Positions 1 through 8,457 of a stretch of DNA of 27,590 nucleotides are shown here, piece after piece (within the stretch, counting starts at the first letter, position 1; each line of letters opens with the position of its first letter). Under the pieces are notes generated by a model. That model was not told the origin of the DNA and ran no database searches. It saw only the letters and a list, made by a program, of their open reading frames with translations. The DNA is from CADCWN01 sp039810045 (GTDB lineage Bacteria > Chloroflexota > Chloroflexia > Thermomicrobiales > CADCWN01). The stretch covers positions 1 to 27,590 of the forward strand of contig JBDHWF010000040.1 of NCBI GenBank assembly GCA_039810045.1. Reading direction: 5' to 3'. A program made the position numbers and the translations under genes.

Positions 1-2556
1 GGTGATGCGCCAATCGCTGCACAGTTGCAGGCCCAAGCGAAGGCGCTTTGGATCGAGCGGGCGGCAGCCCTCTTGCCCGATCTCGCCGCAACATCCGTGA
101 GTCGCGAAGCCGATCCCACTGTTGCGCCGTTATTAGACCTCAGTGACGCTGCTCTGGTAGAAGCGACTGACGCAGCGGTTGATGTGGCCCCGGCTATTCA
201 AGATGCCGCCCGCGATCTCTTTGGCTACGACCACCTGCGCGCGGGCCAGGCCCAGGTGATCACGAAACTGCTGGCTGGGCAAGACACGCTGGCGATCATG
301 CCCACTGGGGCGGGGAAATCGCTCTGTTATCAGTTGCCAGCGATGCTGCTCGAAGGCGTCACGGTGGTGATTTCGCCATTGATCGCGTTGATGCAAGATC
401 AGATGGCATCGTTGCCACCTGACGTCGCCGCCCGCACGACGCTGATTAACAGCAGCTTACGCCCAGCGGAGAACCGTCAGCGACAGGAAGGGATTGCGCG
501 GGGCGATTACTCCCTTGTCTATGCTGCGCCCGAGCGATTGCGACAGGCACCCTTTCTGCGGGCATTGGCAGCGGCAGGCGTGGCGCGGTTCGTGATCGAT
601 GAGGCGCACTGTATCAGCTTGTGGGGTCACGACTTCCGGCCCGATTATCTGATCGTACCGCAGGTGTTGCCCGCATTGGGGAATCCGCCTGTCCTGGCCC
701 TGACCGCTACCGCCACGCCGGAGATCGCCAGCGAAATTGCCCAGCGACTGGGACGGCAACTGGAGCAGGTGCGCGTCAGCCTGTTTCGCGCCAATCTGCA
801 CTACGCCGTTCGTCGCCTCCCTAATCGCGAGGCGAAACTCCGCGAAGTCGTTGCGATCTGCCGCGAGGAGTCGGGCTGCGGGATTATCTATGTCAGTTCG
901 CGTGAGGGCTGCGAGCAAGTCGCCAAGCTCCTGAATAACGAGTTGAAAACGCGGCGCTCCGATCCTGATATTGCGCTGGCCTATCACGCAGGCTTCGGCC
1001 CTGGCGACCGCGCTGAGCGGATGCGCCGCTTTATGGCTGGTGAAGTGCCGATTATGGTTGCCACCGTTGCGTTTGGGATGGGCGTCGATAAGGCTGATGT
1101 GCGCTTTATCGTCCATCTTAGCCCGCCCAATTCCCTTGAAGCATATGCTCAGGAATCGGGGCGGGCGGGGCGTGATGGGCAGGAGGCGCATTGTATTCTC
1201 CTCTACGCCAGCAGCGACAACGCTACCTTACGCAAACGGGCGAGCGATAATGAGTTTGATATTGCGTTACTGCGCCGGATTTATGCCCAATTGCGGCGAG
1301 TGTTGGGCCGTGGCTGGGGCGTGGTCAGCCCGGATGAATTAGCCGTTGACCAGGCTGCTGAGCAGGACGGGCAAGATTTGCGGATCGCCCTCGGCATCCT
1401 CGAACGGGCTGGCCTGCTAGAACGCCAGCCTGACGCCCCACGCACCCTTGAAGTAACCCTCAGGCGGGCTATGGCCGCGACTGACCCGCGCTGGCGAGCG
1501 TTTGTAGAGGTTGTGCCGCTCGTCCCTGGGGAGGCAACCGTTATCGATACAGTAGCTGTGGCCGCTGCCCTGGCAATCTCACCTGCTGAATTGGAGGGCT
1601 TGCTGCTTGGTTGGGCTGAAGATACTGAGGCACTGGTAGTCAGTAGTGGCCGCCGGGAGCTTTGCTTGCGCCTGGTTTTGCCCGCCCCAGCCGATGCCGC
1701 CGAAAGTCTGCCGCAGTTGCTCGACGAAGTACACCGCGAGAACGAGCAGCGGATCGCCCGGATGATCGCCTATGTCACTGGCCGCACTTGCCGCCATGTC
1801 GCCCTGGCTGCACACTTGGGCGAACGCCTTGCCCCATGCCAGACTGCCTGTGACATTTGCCTGGGAACAGCGACAACACAACCACAGGCGGGGCAGCAGG
1901 CGGGTGCTTCAGGCGGATCGCCACCCCCGCCTCCTGACGATGAAGCAGCCTGGCTGGTACTCGATTGTTTACGGCGGATGCCGTTCAACGTGGGGAAAAC
2001 AGGCTTGACCAAAGTGTTGGCTGGGTCAATTACGGCCTCAATCAAGGAAGATCGTAACCCCCGCTTTGGGGCCTTAGCAGGGTTATCCCAGGGCCGGATC
2101 GATGCGCTGATCGAGCGACTGATCGCTGACGACTATATTGTGCGTGGTGAGGGAGAATATCGCCCGCTCTCGCTCACTACACGCGGCGCTGCGGCTGAGC
2201 AGGCGAACCTCGCCGCCTACGCGACGACGACAGTCGCGGCACCACGGTCGCCAGCGACGATGGCTAAACTCACCACTGGCACAGCCCAGGTCGTGGGTGA
2301 TGAAGCCGCAACGGAGATCGCCCTTGACCCAACGCAGACGGCGCTTTTAGAGCGGCTGCGAGCCTGGCGCAGTGCTGAGGCCCGTGAACGGGCAGTGCCA
2401 CCGTACATTATTGCCAAAGATGCGATGTTGTCTGAAGTTGTCTTGCGACTGCCCGCTAGCCTGGATGAATTGGGCGCAATTAAAGGCTTTGGTCCAGCGA
2501 AGCTTGACTCATTTGGCGCGACGATCCTCGCGCTGGTGGCAGAGGGAAGCAGTTGA
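1..2556 (+). CDS. recQ: RecQ-family ATP-dependent DNA helicase (5' partial)
   Basis: The reading frame is open to the first base, so the gene begins upstream; the TTG at 25 is only the first in-window start-like codon. Numbering from 25: a Walker A motif (PTGAGKS) lies at about residues 93-99, a DEAH box at 192-195 followed by CISLWGHDFRPDY, and the RecQ motif QESGRAGRDG near 376. A zinc-binding cysteine cluster begins at C589 (CRHVAL...CQTACDIC). A proline-rich linker near 640 leads to a winged-helix-like part, and the last 75 residues look like an HRDC domain (PASLDELGAIKGFGPAKL). This is the full RecQ layout, 3'-5' unwinding in recombination and fork repair. The roughly 60 residues before the helicase core are an N-terminal extension of unknown nature whose beginning is not visible. 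The TGA overlaps the start of the following Nudix gene, so the two are probably cotranscribed. Confidence 0.93.
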   Translation, partial: GDAPIAAQLQAQAKALWIERAAALLPDLAATSVSREADPTVAPLLDLSDAALVEATDAAVDVAPAIQDAARDLFGYDHLRAGQAQVITKLLAGQDTLAIMPTGAGKSLCYQLPAMLLEGVTVVISPLIALMQDQMASLPPDVAARTTLINSSLRPAENRQRQEGIARGDYSLVYAAPERLRQAPFLRALAAAGVARFVIDEAHCISLWGHDFRPDYLIVPQVLPALGNPPVLALTATATPEIASEIAQRLGRQLEQVRVSLFRANLHYAVRRLPNREAKLREVVAICREESGCGIIYVSSREGCEQVAKLLNNELKTRRSDPDIALAYHAGFGPGDRAERMRRFMAGEVPIMVATVAFGMGVDKADVRFIVHLSPPNSLEAYAQESGRAGRDGQEAHCILLYASSDNATLRKRASDNEFDIALLRRIYAQLRRVLGRGWGVVSPDELAVDQAAEQDGQDLRIALGILERAGLLERQPDAPRTLEVTLRRAMAATDPRWRAFVEVVPLVPGEATVIDTVAVAAALAISPAELEGLLLGWAEDTEALVVSSGRRELCLRLVLPAPADAAESLPQLLDEVHRENEQRIARMIAYVTGRTCRHVALAAHLGERLAPCQTACDICLGTATTQPQAGQQAGASGGSPPPPPDDEAAWLVLDCLRRMPFNVGKTGLTKVLAGSITASIKEDRNPRFGALAGLSQGRIDALIERLIADDYIVRGEGEYRPLSLTTRGAAAEQANLAAYATTTVAAPRSPATMAKLTTGTAQVVGDEAATEIALDPTQTALLERLRAWRSAEARERAVPPYIIAKDAMLSEVVLRLPASLDELGAIKGFGPAKLDSFGATILALVAEGSS

Positions 2557-2996
2557 ACCTGCGGGCAAGAGTCCTGTTACTGGAAGCTGATCGGCTGGCC
2601 GTGATCGAACGCTGGCGGGCTGGGCAGCACTATTATGTTTTACCGGGTGGTGGCGTTGAATCAGGCGAGTCGCCCGCTAGCGCGGCGGCCCGTGAGGTAG
2701 CTGAAGAACTGGGGTTGCTTGTCGCTATTGGGCCGTGTGTTGCCATTCTTCAGGATGCGGCGATGCACCAACAGATTTTTCTGGCGACGCGCATTGGTGG
2801 TGCTTTTGGCACTGGGGATGGGGCTGAAGTCAGTGGTATGGCGGCTCCTACGCGCGGTTGTTATCAGCCGGGCTGGTTGCCGCTGGCGGCATTATCCAGC
2901 GTTGATCTGCGACCAAACTCCCTGATCCCCTTCCTGCAAGCGTGGCAAGAGCAAGGGCGGGTTTGGCCTACTGCACCAGTGGCCTTGCGTGCTTGA
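2553..2996 (+). CDS. Nudix hydrolase
   Basis: A 147-residue protein with a complete Nudix box: GGGVESGESPASAAAREVAE followed by ELGL, which fits G-x5-E-x7-REU-x-EE-x-GU, so the Mg2+-binding glutamates are present. The family hydrolyses nucleoside diphosphates linked to another moiety; the substrate cannot be read from the sequence. The start is a TTG whose last bases overlap the TGA of the recQ-like gene, with AGAGGGAAG just upstream as ribosome binding site, which points to translational coupling with the helicase. A housecleaning role alongside DNA repair is an inference. Confidence 0.88.
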   Translation: MNLRARVLLLEADRLAVIERWRAGQHYYVLPGGGVESGESPASAAAREVAEELGLLVAIGPCVAILQDAAMHQQIFLATRIGGAFGTGDGAEVSGMAAPTRGCYQPGWLPLAALSSVDLRPNSLIPFLQAWQEQGRVWPTAPVALRA

Positions 2997-3095
2997 AGTG
3001 GCGGGCGATGTTGCGCCGCGATCCTTTGCGTTAGCTCCGCTGGCCTCGCTATACTTGCTGCTGCAGTTTGCTGAGTGGTTGACGGTAAGGAGGAG

Positions 3096-3131
3096 ATGAG
3101 GCTGGGCGGCAGCATGAGTATTCAGTGCTAG
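3096..3131 (+). other. 11-codon ORF in the leader of the RodA-like gene, in frame with it
   Basis: A strong ribosome binding site (AAGGAGG, 3087-3093) sits just before ATG 3096. The frame reads MRLGGSMSIQC and then stops at TAG 3129-3131. It is in the same frame as the RodA-like gene at 3150, which itself has no good Shine-Dalgarno. It may be a leader peptide with reinitiation, or the original start of the gene separated from it by a nonsense change or sequencing error. Confidence 0.3.
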
Positions 3132-3149
3132 GGCCTTGCTTCAGCGATA

Positions 3150-4298
3150 ATGGCGATGATCGAACCTTCGCAACAGCCGAATAAGTGGCGTGAGGCCGAC
3201 CCTGCTATGCTGATCCTTACGTTAATTCTGGTGGGGTTTGGGCTGCTCTCCATCTTCAGCGCTGATGCCCGTGATCTCTCACTCACTGGCGCGCTGGCGA
3301 AACAGGCGATGTTTGCCGTTATTGGCTGTGTGCTGATGGTACTGCTGGCGCTCTTTGATTATCGAATGTGGCGGCTACTTTCGTTGCCGATGTATGGTGC
3401 AGCACTGATCTTGTTAGCACTGGTTCTCAAGATTGGTGAGGCGATTGCCGGAGCGCAACGCTGGTTTGTGTTTGGCCCCGTCTCATTCCAGCCCTCTGAG
3501 CCAGCAAAACTTGCCACAATCGTACTGGTGGCGGCGTTTATCACGATGCGTGGCGATCATATTCGAGGGCCATTTTCGTTTGCCTTCTCCGGGGTTCTCG
3601 CCGCGATTCCCGCCGTACTCGTCTTTATTGAGCCAGATCTTGGTACTGCGCTGATCTTTGTCGCGATCTGGTTTGGGATCCTCGCCCTTTCCCGTACTCG
3701 TATGCTCTATCTGTTGGCCTGTCTGGTGGCAATTGCCCCCATTACCTGGGTTGCCTGGAATGGGATTTTGGGGGTGAAGCCACTGTTTCATCAGTATCAA
3801 AAAGATCGCATTACCTGCTTTGCCCATACTGATCGCGATACGCTCGACTTTTGCGCCAACGTCGTGAACGCTCGCGTGACGATTGGTCAGGCGGGCTGGT
3901 TGGGCCATCGTTTCGCTGATGCCGCAATCCTGAATGAACAGCAGTCGTTGGCTGTAAGTACCTCAGACTTTGCCTTTGCCCACGCGATTGGTAATTTTGG
4001 CTTTATTGGTGCGATTGCACTCTTTACCTTATTCCTGCTACTGATCTGGCGTTATTTGCGGGTGGCGCAGTTGGCCCGCGACGAGTTTGGGCAATTGATT
4101 GCCGTTGGTGCGGCAACAATGTTGTTCTTCCAGGCGTTCGTCAATATCGGTATGAATGTCGGTATTTTGCCAGTTGTGGGGATTCCGTTGCCGTTTATCA
4201 GTCAGGGCGGTACACCGCTTGTCGCCCAGTTGGCGATGCAAGGGATTTTGCAGAGTATCCTCATTCATCGACATAGTCTCGCATTTGGTAGGAAGTGA
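3150..4298 (+). CDS. RodA/FtsW/SpoVE-family peptidoglycan polymerase (RodA-like)
   Basis: A 382-residue polytopic membrane protein of the SEDS family, which polymerises lipid II into glycan strands together with a class B PBP. Visible signatures are QPSEPAKL (about residue 113), IEPDLGTALIF (about 160), GQAGWLGH (about 247), and the C-terminal NIGMNVGILPVVGIPLPF followed by ISQGGT. Length is normal for the family. RodA fits a little better than FtsW because of the short N-terminus and the DFAFAHAIGNFGFIG stretch, but no cell-shape partner lies next to it. No Shine-Dalgarno precedes ATG 3150 (ATG 3156 is an alternative); the well-formed site at 3087 drives a short in-frame ORF instead. It overlaps the next gene by one base. 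Confidence 0.9.
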   Translation: MAMIEPSQQPNKWREADPAMLILTLILVGFGLLSIFSADARDLSLTGALAKQAMFAVIGCVLMVLLALFDYRMWRLLSLPMYGAALILLALVLKIGEAIAGAQRWFVFGPVSFQPSEPAKLATIVLVAAFITMRGDHIRGPFSFAFSGVLAAIPAVLVFIEPDLGTALIFVAIWFGILALSRTRMLYLLACLVAIAPITWVAWNGILGVKPLFHQYQKDRITCFAHTDRDTLDFCANVVNARVTIGQAGWLGHRFADAAILNEQQSLAVSTSDFAFAHAIGNFGFIGAIALFTLFLLLIWRYLRVAQLARDEFGQLIAVGAATMLFFQAFVNIGMNVGILPVVGIPLPFISQGGTPLVAQLAMQGILQSILIHRHSLAFGRK

Positions 4299-6028
4299 TG
4301 GCCCGCACCCGTAAACGCCGCCGCACAGAAAAGGCGCGTCGACGGGTGGGTGTGCCACCTTCCCTGATCGCTCAGGCGACTCCGCTGCCTGATGCGGAAT
4401 CTTCCCCACCAGTGCCAGGCAAAGCACAGCGGTTATGGACATTGGTGCCAGCCAGCTTGCTGGCTATCCTGGGATTGATTGGGGTGTTCGTTACCATTCG
4501 GGTTACTCCACCGTTGCCACCAGCGCGTGACCCGATTCGATTTGTGGCAGGGCGGCCCCTGGCAGAGCGGATGCTGATTATCCTGGCCCCACAACTTGAC
4601 GCGGACGCTGCCCTGGAGTTACGTGCTGCCCTGGGGAATAATGCAGTTACTCCTGTTTCCTCGTTGTTGATTGATCGGCCTGACTTTGCCTCATTCGATG
4701 AGGCCACATTGCAATTACTGGCAGGTAATGTGGCGAGTGGTGGTACTGCGCCACAATTGGTCATGGATACGGCTGGTCAGCCGCCCGATACCGTTGTGCG
4801 GGGGGTGATTAGTCAGGGGCGTGGGGGGTTACTGATCGGCCCGAAGAACTGGCAACTGCTCTTTGGGCTGGGTGGTCAGGCTTTGCCCGCGAGCAGCCCT
4901 GGGCCAACGCCAACCAACACGGCACTGCTGGATGAAACAATCAATGCATTAGCTGATCGGCGCAATGCCCTGATCATTGTGCAATTGCCTGGGTTGACCG
5001 AACAGGGGTTACAGCATGAAATGACGCTGCGGAACACGCTGGCGGTTGTTGGCGGCGCACTCTCTGGGCGTGATGCCCTGCTTGTTATTGCTGGTGGGAC
5101 AGGCCAGGATCTCCAACTTACCTTTAGTGGTGCAGGCAGCCGGGTAAGCGCACAGCGCCGACTCGATCCCAATGATTTTGCCCCGCTCTGTGCAGTAGTC
5201 CTTGGCGCGCCCTATCCGTTTGAGACGCGTGGCCGCATCGCCTGGTCGGTTGTTGCTGGTGACGACCAGGAAAAGGCGGAAACGACAGCGAGCCTTGCCC
5301 GCCAGCGAACCAATCTGGTGGCGAATGCCCTACCGTTTGGCGTACCGTACCCTGTGGAGTTACTGACCGCGCAGGCCCAGCATCCAGTCATTGACCGAGC
5401 GATTCAGGAACAGCAGTACGCCTATGGCTATCAGCTTGCGGCGAGTGTGGTCGATCAGGCAGATCGCTTGCTGGCAACCGTTAGCAATACCCCTGGCTTA
5501 CCAGTGCCCCGTCGTGCTGCTCCGTGGCTCGTTGGCACCGCTGTGGCGATAGCTTGCTACGCGCTTCTATTCGCCCTCCTTGGGCGCTATTGGGGCAGTA
5601 TCGCTGCGGCAATAACTGGTGGCATGGTGGGGTTTGCCGTGTGGTTGGGGGCTGCCTACCTCTTGCAGCAGTCGATTATCCCAGGGTTTTTGTCGATTAT
5701 TGTCCTATTGTTGGTGCAAGCGGCTATCGGGAGTGGCTGTGCTGTCTGGTTGGCGCATCTCTTTGGTCGTTTGGGTAGTGGCCCCGTTGGTAGCCAAGAC
5801 CAGCGTGCCTGGCGCACGGTTGAACTTCTGGTACTCCTGGCGGCTATACCGATTGCGGTGGCGGCCTATCGGTATGGTGCGCCGTGGCGCTTGCGCCTGG
5901 AGGAAACAGCCCCGCTATTTCGCTGGCGTTCGGCCCTCCTGGCTCCCGTTTCGCTCTTGGTGGTAGGCTATGGCTGGTTGTGGTTGGGGCAACAGTTACC
6001 GATCCGCATGATCTTGCGGAAGCGATGA
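4298..6028 (+). CDS. large membrane protein with possible degenerate alkaline-phosphatase-like domain
   Basis: The ATG at 4298 shares its A with the TGA of the RodA-like gene (a GTG at 4295 is the alternative). The protein has about 576 residues. It has a very basic N-terminus (RTRKRRRTEKARRR), one membrane segment near residues 50-70, an extracytoplasmic region of about 330 residues, and then five or six membrane segments ending in a short basic tail. In the soluble part, DALLVIAGGTGQ followed later by LDPNDFAPLCAVVLGAPYPF resembles the C-terminal half of the alkaline phosphatase superfamily as seen in PigN-type lipid-modifying transferases. The N-terminal catalytic nucleophile motif is not apparent. 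A role in modifying a lipid or surface glycan is an inference from this likeness and from the neighbouring glycosyltransferases. Confidence 0.75.
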   Translation: MARTRKRRRTEKARRRVGVPPSLIAQATPLPDAESSPPVPGKAQRLWTLVPASLLAILGLIGVFVTIRVTPPLPPARDPIRFVAGRPLAERMLIILAPQLDADAALELRAALGNNAVTPVSSLLIDRPDFASFDEATLQLLAGNVASGGTAPQLVMDTAGQPPDTVVRGVISQGRGGLLIGPKNWQLLFGLGGQALPASSPGPTPTNTALLDETINALADRRNALIIVQLPGLTEQGLQHEMTLRNTLAVVGGALSGRDALLVIAGGTGQDLQLTFSGAGSRVSAQRRLDPNDFAPLCAVVLGAPYPFETRGRIAWSVVAGDDQEKAETTASLARQRTNLVANALPFGVPYPVELLTAQAQHPVIDRAIQEQQYAYGYQLAASVVDQADRLLATVSNTPGLPVPRRAAPWLVGTAVAIACYALLFALLGRYWGSIAAAITGGMVGFAVWLGAAYLLQQSIIPGFLSIIVLLLVQAAIGSGCAVWLAHLFGRLGSGPVGSQDQRAWRTVELLVLLAAIPIAVAAYRYGAPWRLRLEETAPLFRWRSALLAPVSLLVVGYGWLWLGQQLPIRMILRKR

Positions 6029-6142
6029 TGATGACCCGCCCACAGTAATGCTCGATATACTGCTCAGTGTTTGATGGAGCAGTTCGGCTCTAGACAGGCA
6101 ACGAAGGTGATTACACCCTGAATCAGAGGAGGTCGATCGCTG

Positions 6143-7285
6143 ATGGTATCTGGTAATGCCCCTACGCCACTCGTCAGTATCATCATGCCACTCTATGGGC
6201 CGCATTGCTATGTGCGGACGGGTTTGCCAGCCCTGGTCGATTCGCTCCCAGGATGGCCTAACCCTGAGCTGCCCGTTGAACTGTTAATGATTGAGAATAG
6301 CGGGCAGACCGTCACCGCAGAGTTTGCCGCCGCGCTTGGCGGGCCGAGTCGGGTGATTCCAGCGTCGGTACCCTGCACCTTTGCCGCAGCGAATAATTTG
6401 GGTGCGGCCCAGGCGCAGGGGAAATGGTTGCTACTTCTCAACTTCGATACTGTCCCGTTAGCGGGATGGTTATCAGCCCTAATTGATGCCGCCGAAGCGA
6501 CTGGTGCAGCTATTGTTGGTAGCCAGTTACGCTATCCTGATGAAACAATCCAGCACGCGGGGTTGGCATTTGATAGTGCGGGCGATCCCGTATCGCTTTA
6601 CCATATGCAGCCTGTGACTACCCCTGCGGTGGCTGTGCCGCGGCAGGCGCGGGCGGTAACTGGTGCGGTCTTTCTGATCGCGCGCGAGGCATTTGAGCAA
6701 CTCGGCGGATTCGATGAACGTTATCGCAACAGCTACGAAGATCTTGATCTCTGCTGTCGCGCGCGGATGGCTGGCCTAACGATTCAGTACGCTCCTCAAA
6801 GCCAGCTCTATCATTTCAGCAGTGTGAACGATGTGCGCTTTAGCGCTGATGAGCCGAATCGGGCGCTGTTCCTGGCAACGTGGCGTGAGCAATTAGCGGC
6901 TGAGCAGGAAGAATGGGCTGCGATCGAAGGCCCAGGGTTGATGGCTGAAGCCGCTGTCGAAGAAGTGGCCCGTAACCTGACGCCAGCCGAGATTGATGAG
7001 ATGTTGATCGCTGCTCGCACACGATTGAGCGAACGACTTTGGCGCGAACTACGCCATCTTACCTGGGATCAGCCAGCGCTGAAGCAACAGGCAGAGGCCG
7101 CGCAGCAGTTACAGGCTGAACTGACGGAGACGAAAGCGGCATTTGCTCAGCAGGAAGCATGGCAGGCAGAACTGGTGCAGCAACTGGCTGAACGCGAGCA
7201 GTGGTGTAAGACGTTGGAAGCGCGGTTGCAGGCAGTGGAGTCGCAGGGATTACGGGCGCAATTCCAACGCTGGCGCAGGCCATGA
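6143..7285 (+). CDS. GT2-family glycosyltransferase with C-terminal coiled coil
   Basis: A 380-residue protein with a GT-A fold family 2 domain over about residues 8-235. Seen are SIIMPLYG at the start, AAANNLGAAQAQGKWLLLLN leading into FDT (the DxD-like metal site), IQHAGLAF, and GGFDERYRNSYEDLDLCCR, typical of rhamnosyl/GlcNAc transferases of surface polysaccharides. From about 300 to the end it is a Gln/Glu/Ala-rich coiled coil ending in the basic tail FQRWRRP. AGAGGAGGT at 6125-6133 precedes the ATG. It overlaps the next gene by ATGA, so it is in one operon with the pyruvyl transferase and GT4. It acts at the cytoplasmic face; the sugar is not predictable. Confidence 0.9.
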   Translation: MVSGNAPTPLVSIIMPLYGPHCYVRTGLPALVDSLPGWPNPELPVELLMIENSGQTVTAEFAAALGGPSRVIPASVPCTFAAANNLGAAQAQGKWLLLLNFDTVPLAGWLSALIDAAEATGAAIVGSQLRYPDETIQHAGLAFDSAGDPVSLYHMQPVTTPAVAVPRQARAVTGAVFLIAREAFEQLGGFDERYRNSYEDLDLCCRARMAGLTIQYAPQSQLYHFSSVNDVRFSADEPNRALFLATWREQLAAEQEEWAAIEGPGLMAEAAVEEVARNLTPAEIDEMLIAARTRLSERLWRELRHLTWDQPALKQQAEAAQQLQAELTETKAAFAQQEAWQAELVQQLAEREQWCKTLEARLQAVESQGLRAQFQRWRRP

Positions 7286-8457
7286 ATGCGGGCACCACCA
7301 AAGTTGTGATCGTTGGGGCTGCGGGATTTACGAATCTCGGCGATGATGCCATCCTGGCCGCGATCCTGGCGGAACTGCGTCCTGCCTTGACTGCTGCCCA
7401 CTTTACGATTGCTGGTGGGCATCCTGCAGCATTACCAGCGGGGTCAGATATTCTCCCACTCAGTTTGGATAGCCCCTATCTCACTGGTTCGATCGCCACT
7501 GCTGACTTGCTCATTGTCGGTGGCGGCGGCCTGTTCTACGACCATTATGAGCGCCCGGTGCCAGTGACGGGCCTGCTCGAAGGAAGTGAGGATGGCAGCT
7601 TTCCATATTACCGGGCGGTGTTGACGGCACATCTCTATGGGGTGCCGATCTTCTTTTATGGGGTGGGTGTTGGCCCATTGGTGACCGCAACGGGTCGGCG
7701 GCTCGCTCGGCTAGCCTTTTCGCTGGCAACGGCGATTACGGTGCGGGATAGTTTTTCACAACACGAATTGGTGGCGTTGGGTGTCGATGATCCCTGGCCG
7801 CAGCTTACTGCCGACCCCGCCGTGCGCTTGGCAACGGTTGTGGCGCCGCCGCCTGCCCAGCGACAGGTCGGGTTTGCTGTGCGCCCGTGGCTCGCTGCCG
7901 CCCAGACTGCCTGGTCAACTGCCCACAGTGAACACTATTTGACGACACTGGCACAGCTTGCTGACCATGCTGTAGCACGATGGGACGCAACACCGCGCTT
8001 CCTCATTTTTCAGCAACGGAACGATGATGATCGCCTGATCGCAACGACGGTGATCGCCAGGATGCGCCACGGTTTACGGGCGGTGATTGACGAAGATCTG
8101 GCAACGTATCAGGACGCTCAGGCGCTGCTTGCCCAGTGCGATGCCCTGGTTAGCACGCGGCTGCACGCGCTGATCTTTGGCGGACTGGCGGCCGTGCCTG
8201 TCCTTGGTATTGCGCTTGACGGCAAAGTCAGGGCGTTTCTGGCGAGCCTTGATCTCGCCTGGTGTTGTCGCTCGCCGTGGGGTGGGCAGCCCGCGCAGTT
8301 GATCGCTGTCCTCGATCAGCTACTCGCTGATCCAGCCCCGATCCGGGCGCAACTGGCCCAGGGATTTGCTGATCAGGCAGCGCGGGCGGCCAGGAATCCA
8401 CAGATTGCCGCAGCGTTAGTTGATCGCGGTAGACCGTTGGCAGTTGAGGGGGAGTGA
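7282..8457 (+). CDS. polysaccharide pyruvyl transferase family protein (CsaB-like)
   Basis: A 391-residue protein. GAAGFTNLGDDAILAAIL near the N-terminus, DLLIVGGGGLFYD around residue 75, a central TADPAVRLA and the C-terminal STRLHALIFGGLAAVPVLGI with DGKVRAFLASL match the polysaccharide pyruvyl transferase (CsaB/WcaK) family. These enzymes add ketal-pyruvate from PEP to sugars of secondary wall polymers; pyruvylated polymers can anchor SLH-domain proteins. Start and stop overlap the flanking glycosyltransferases by ATGA and by one base, so the three are surely cotranscribed. No SLH protein is visible here, so the pyruvylation target is unknown. Confidence 0.88.
   Translation: MNAGTTKVVIVGAAGFTNLGDDAILAAILAELRPALTAAHFTIAGGHPAALPAGSDILPLSLDSPYLTGSIATADLLIVGGGGLFYDHYERPVPVTGLLEGSEDGSFPYYRAVLTAHLYGVPIFFYGVGVGPLVTATGRRLARLAFSLATAITVRDSFSQHELVALGVDDPWPQLTADPAVRLATVVAPPPAQRQVGFAVRPWLAAAQTAWSTAHSEHYLTTLAQLADHAVARWDATPRFLIFQQRNDDDRLIATTVIARMRHGLRAVIDEDLATYQDAQALLAQCDALVSTRLHALIFGGLAAVPVLGIALDGKVRAFLASLDLAWCCRSPWGGQPAQLIAVLDQLLADPAPIRAQLAQGFADQAARAARNPQIAAALVDRGRPLAVEGE

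Noticed and set aside
457..1191. minus-strand open frame of 244 codons inside recQ
   Set aside because: It is the shadow of the RecQ coding frame and shows no domain or ribosome binding site.
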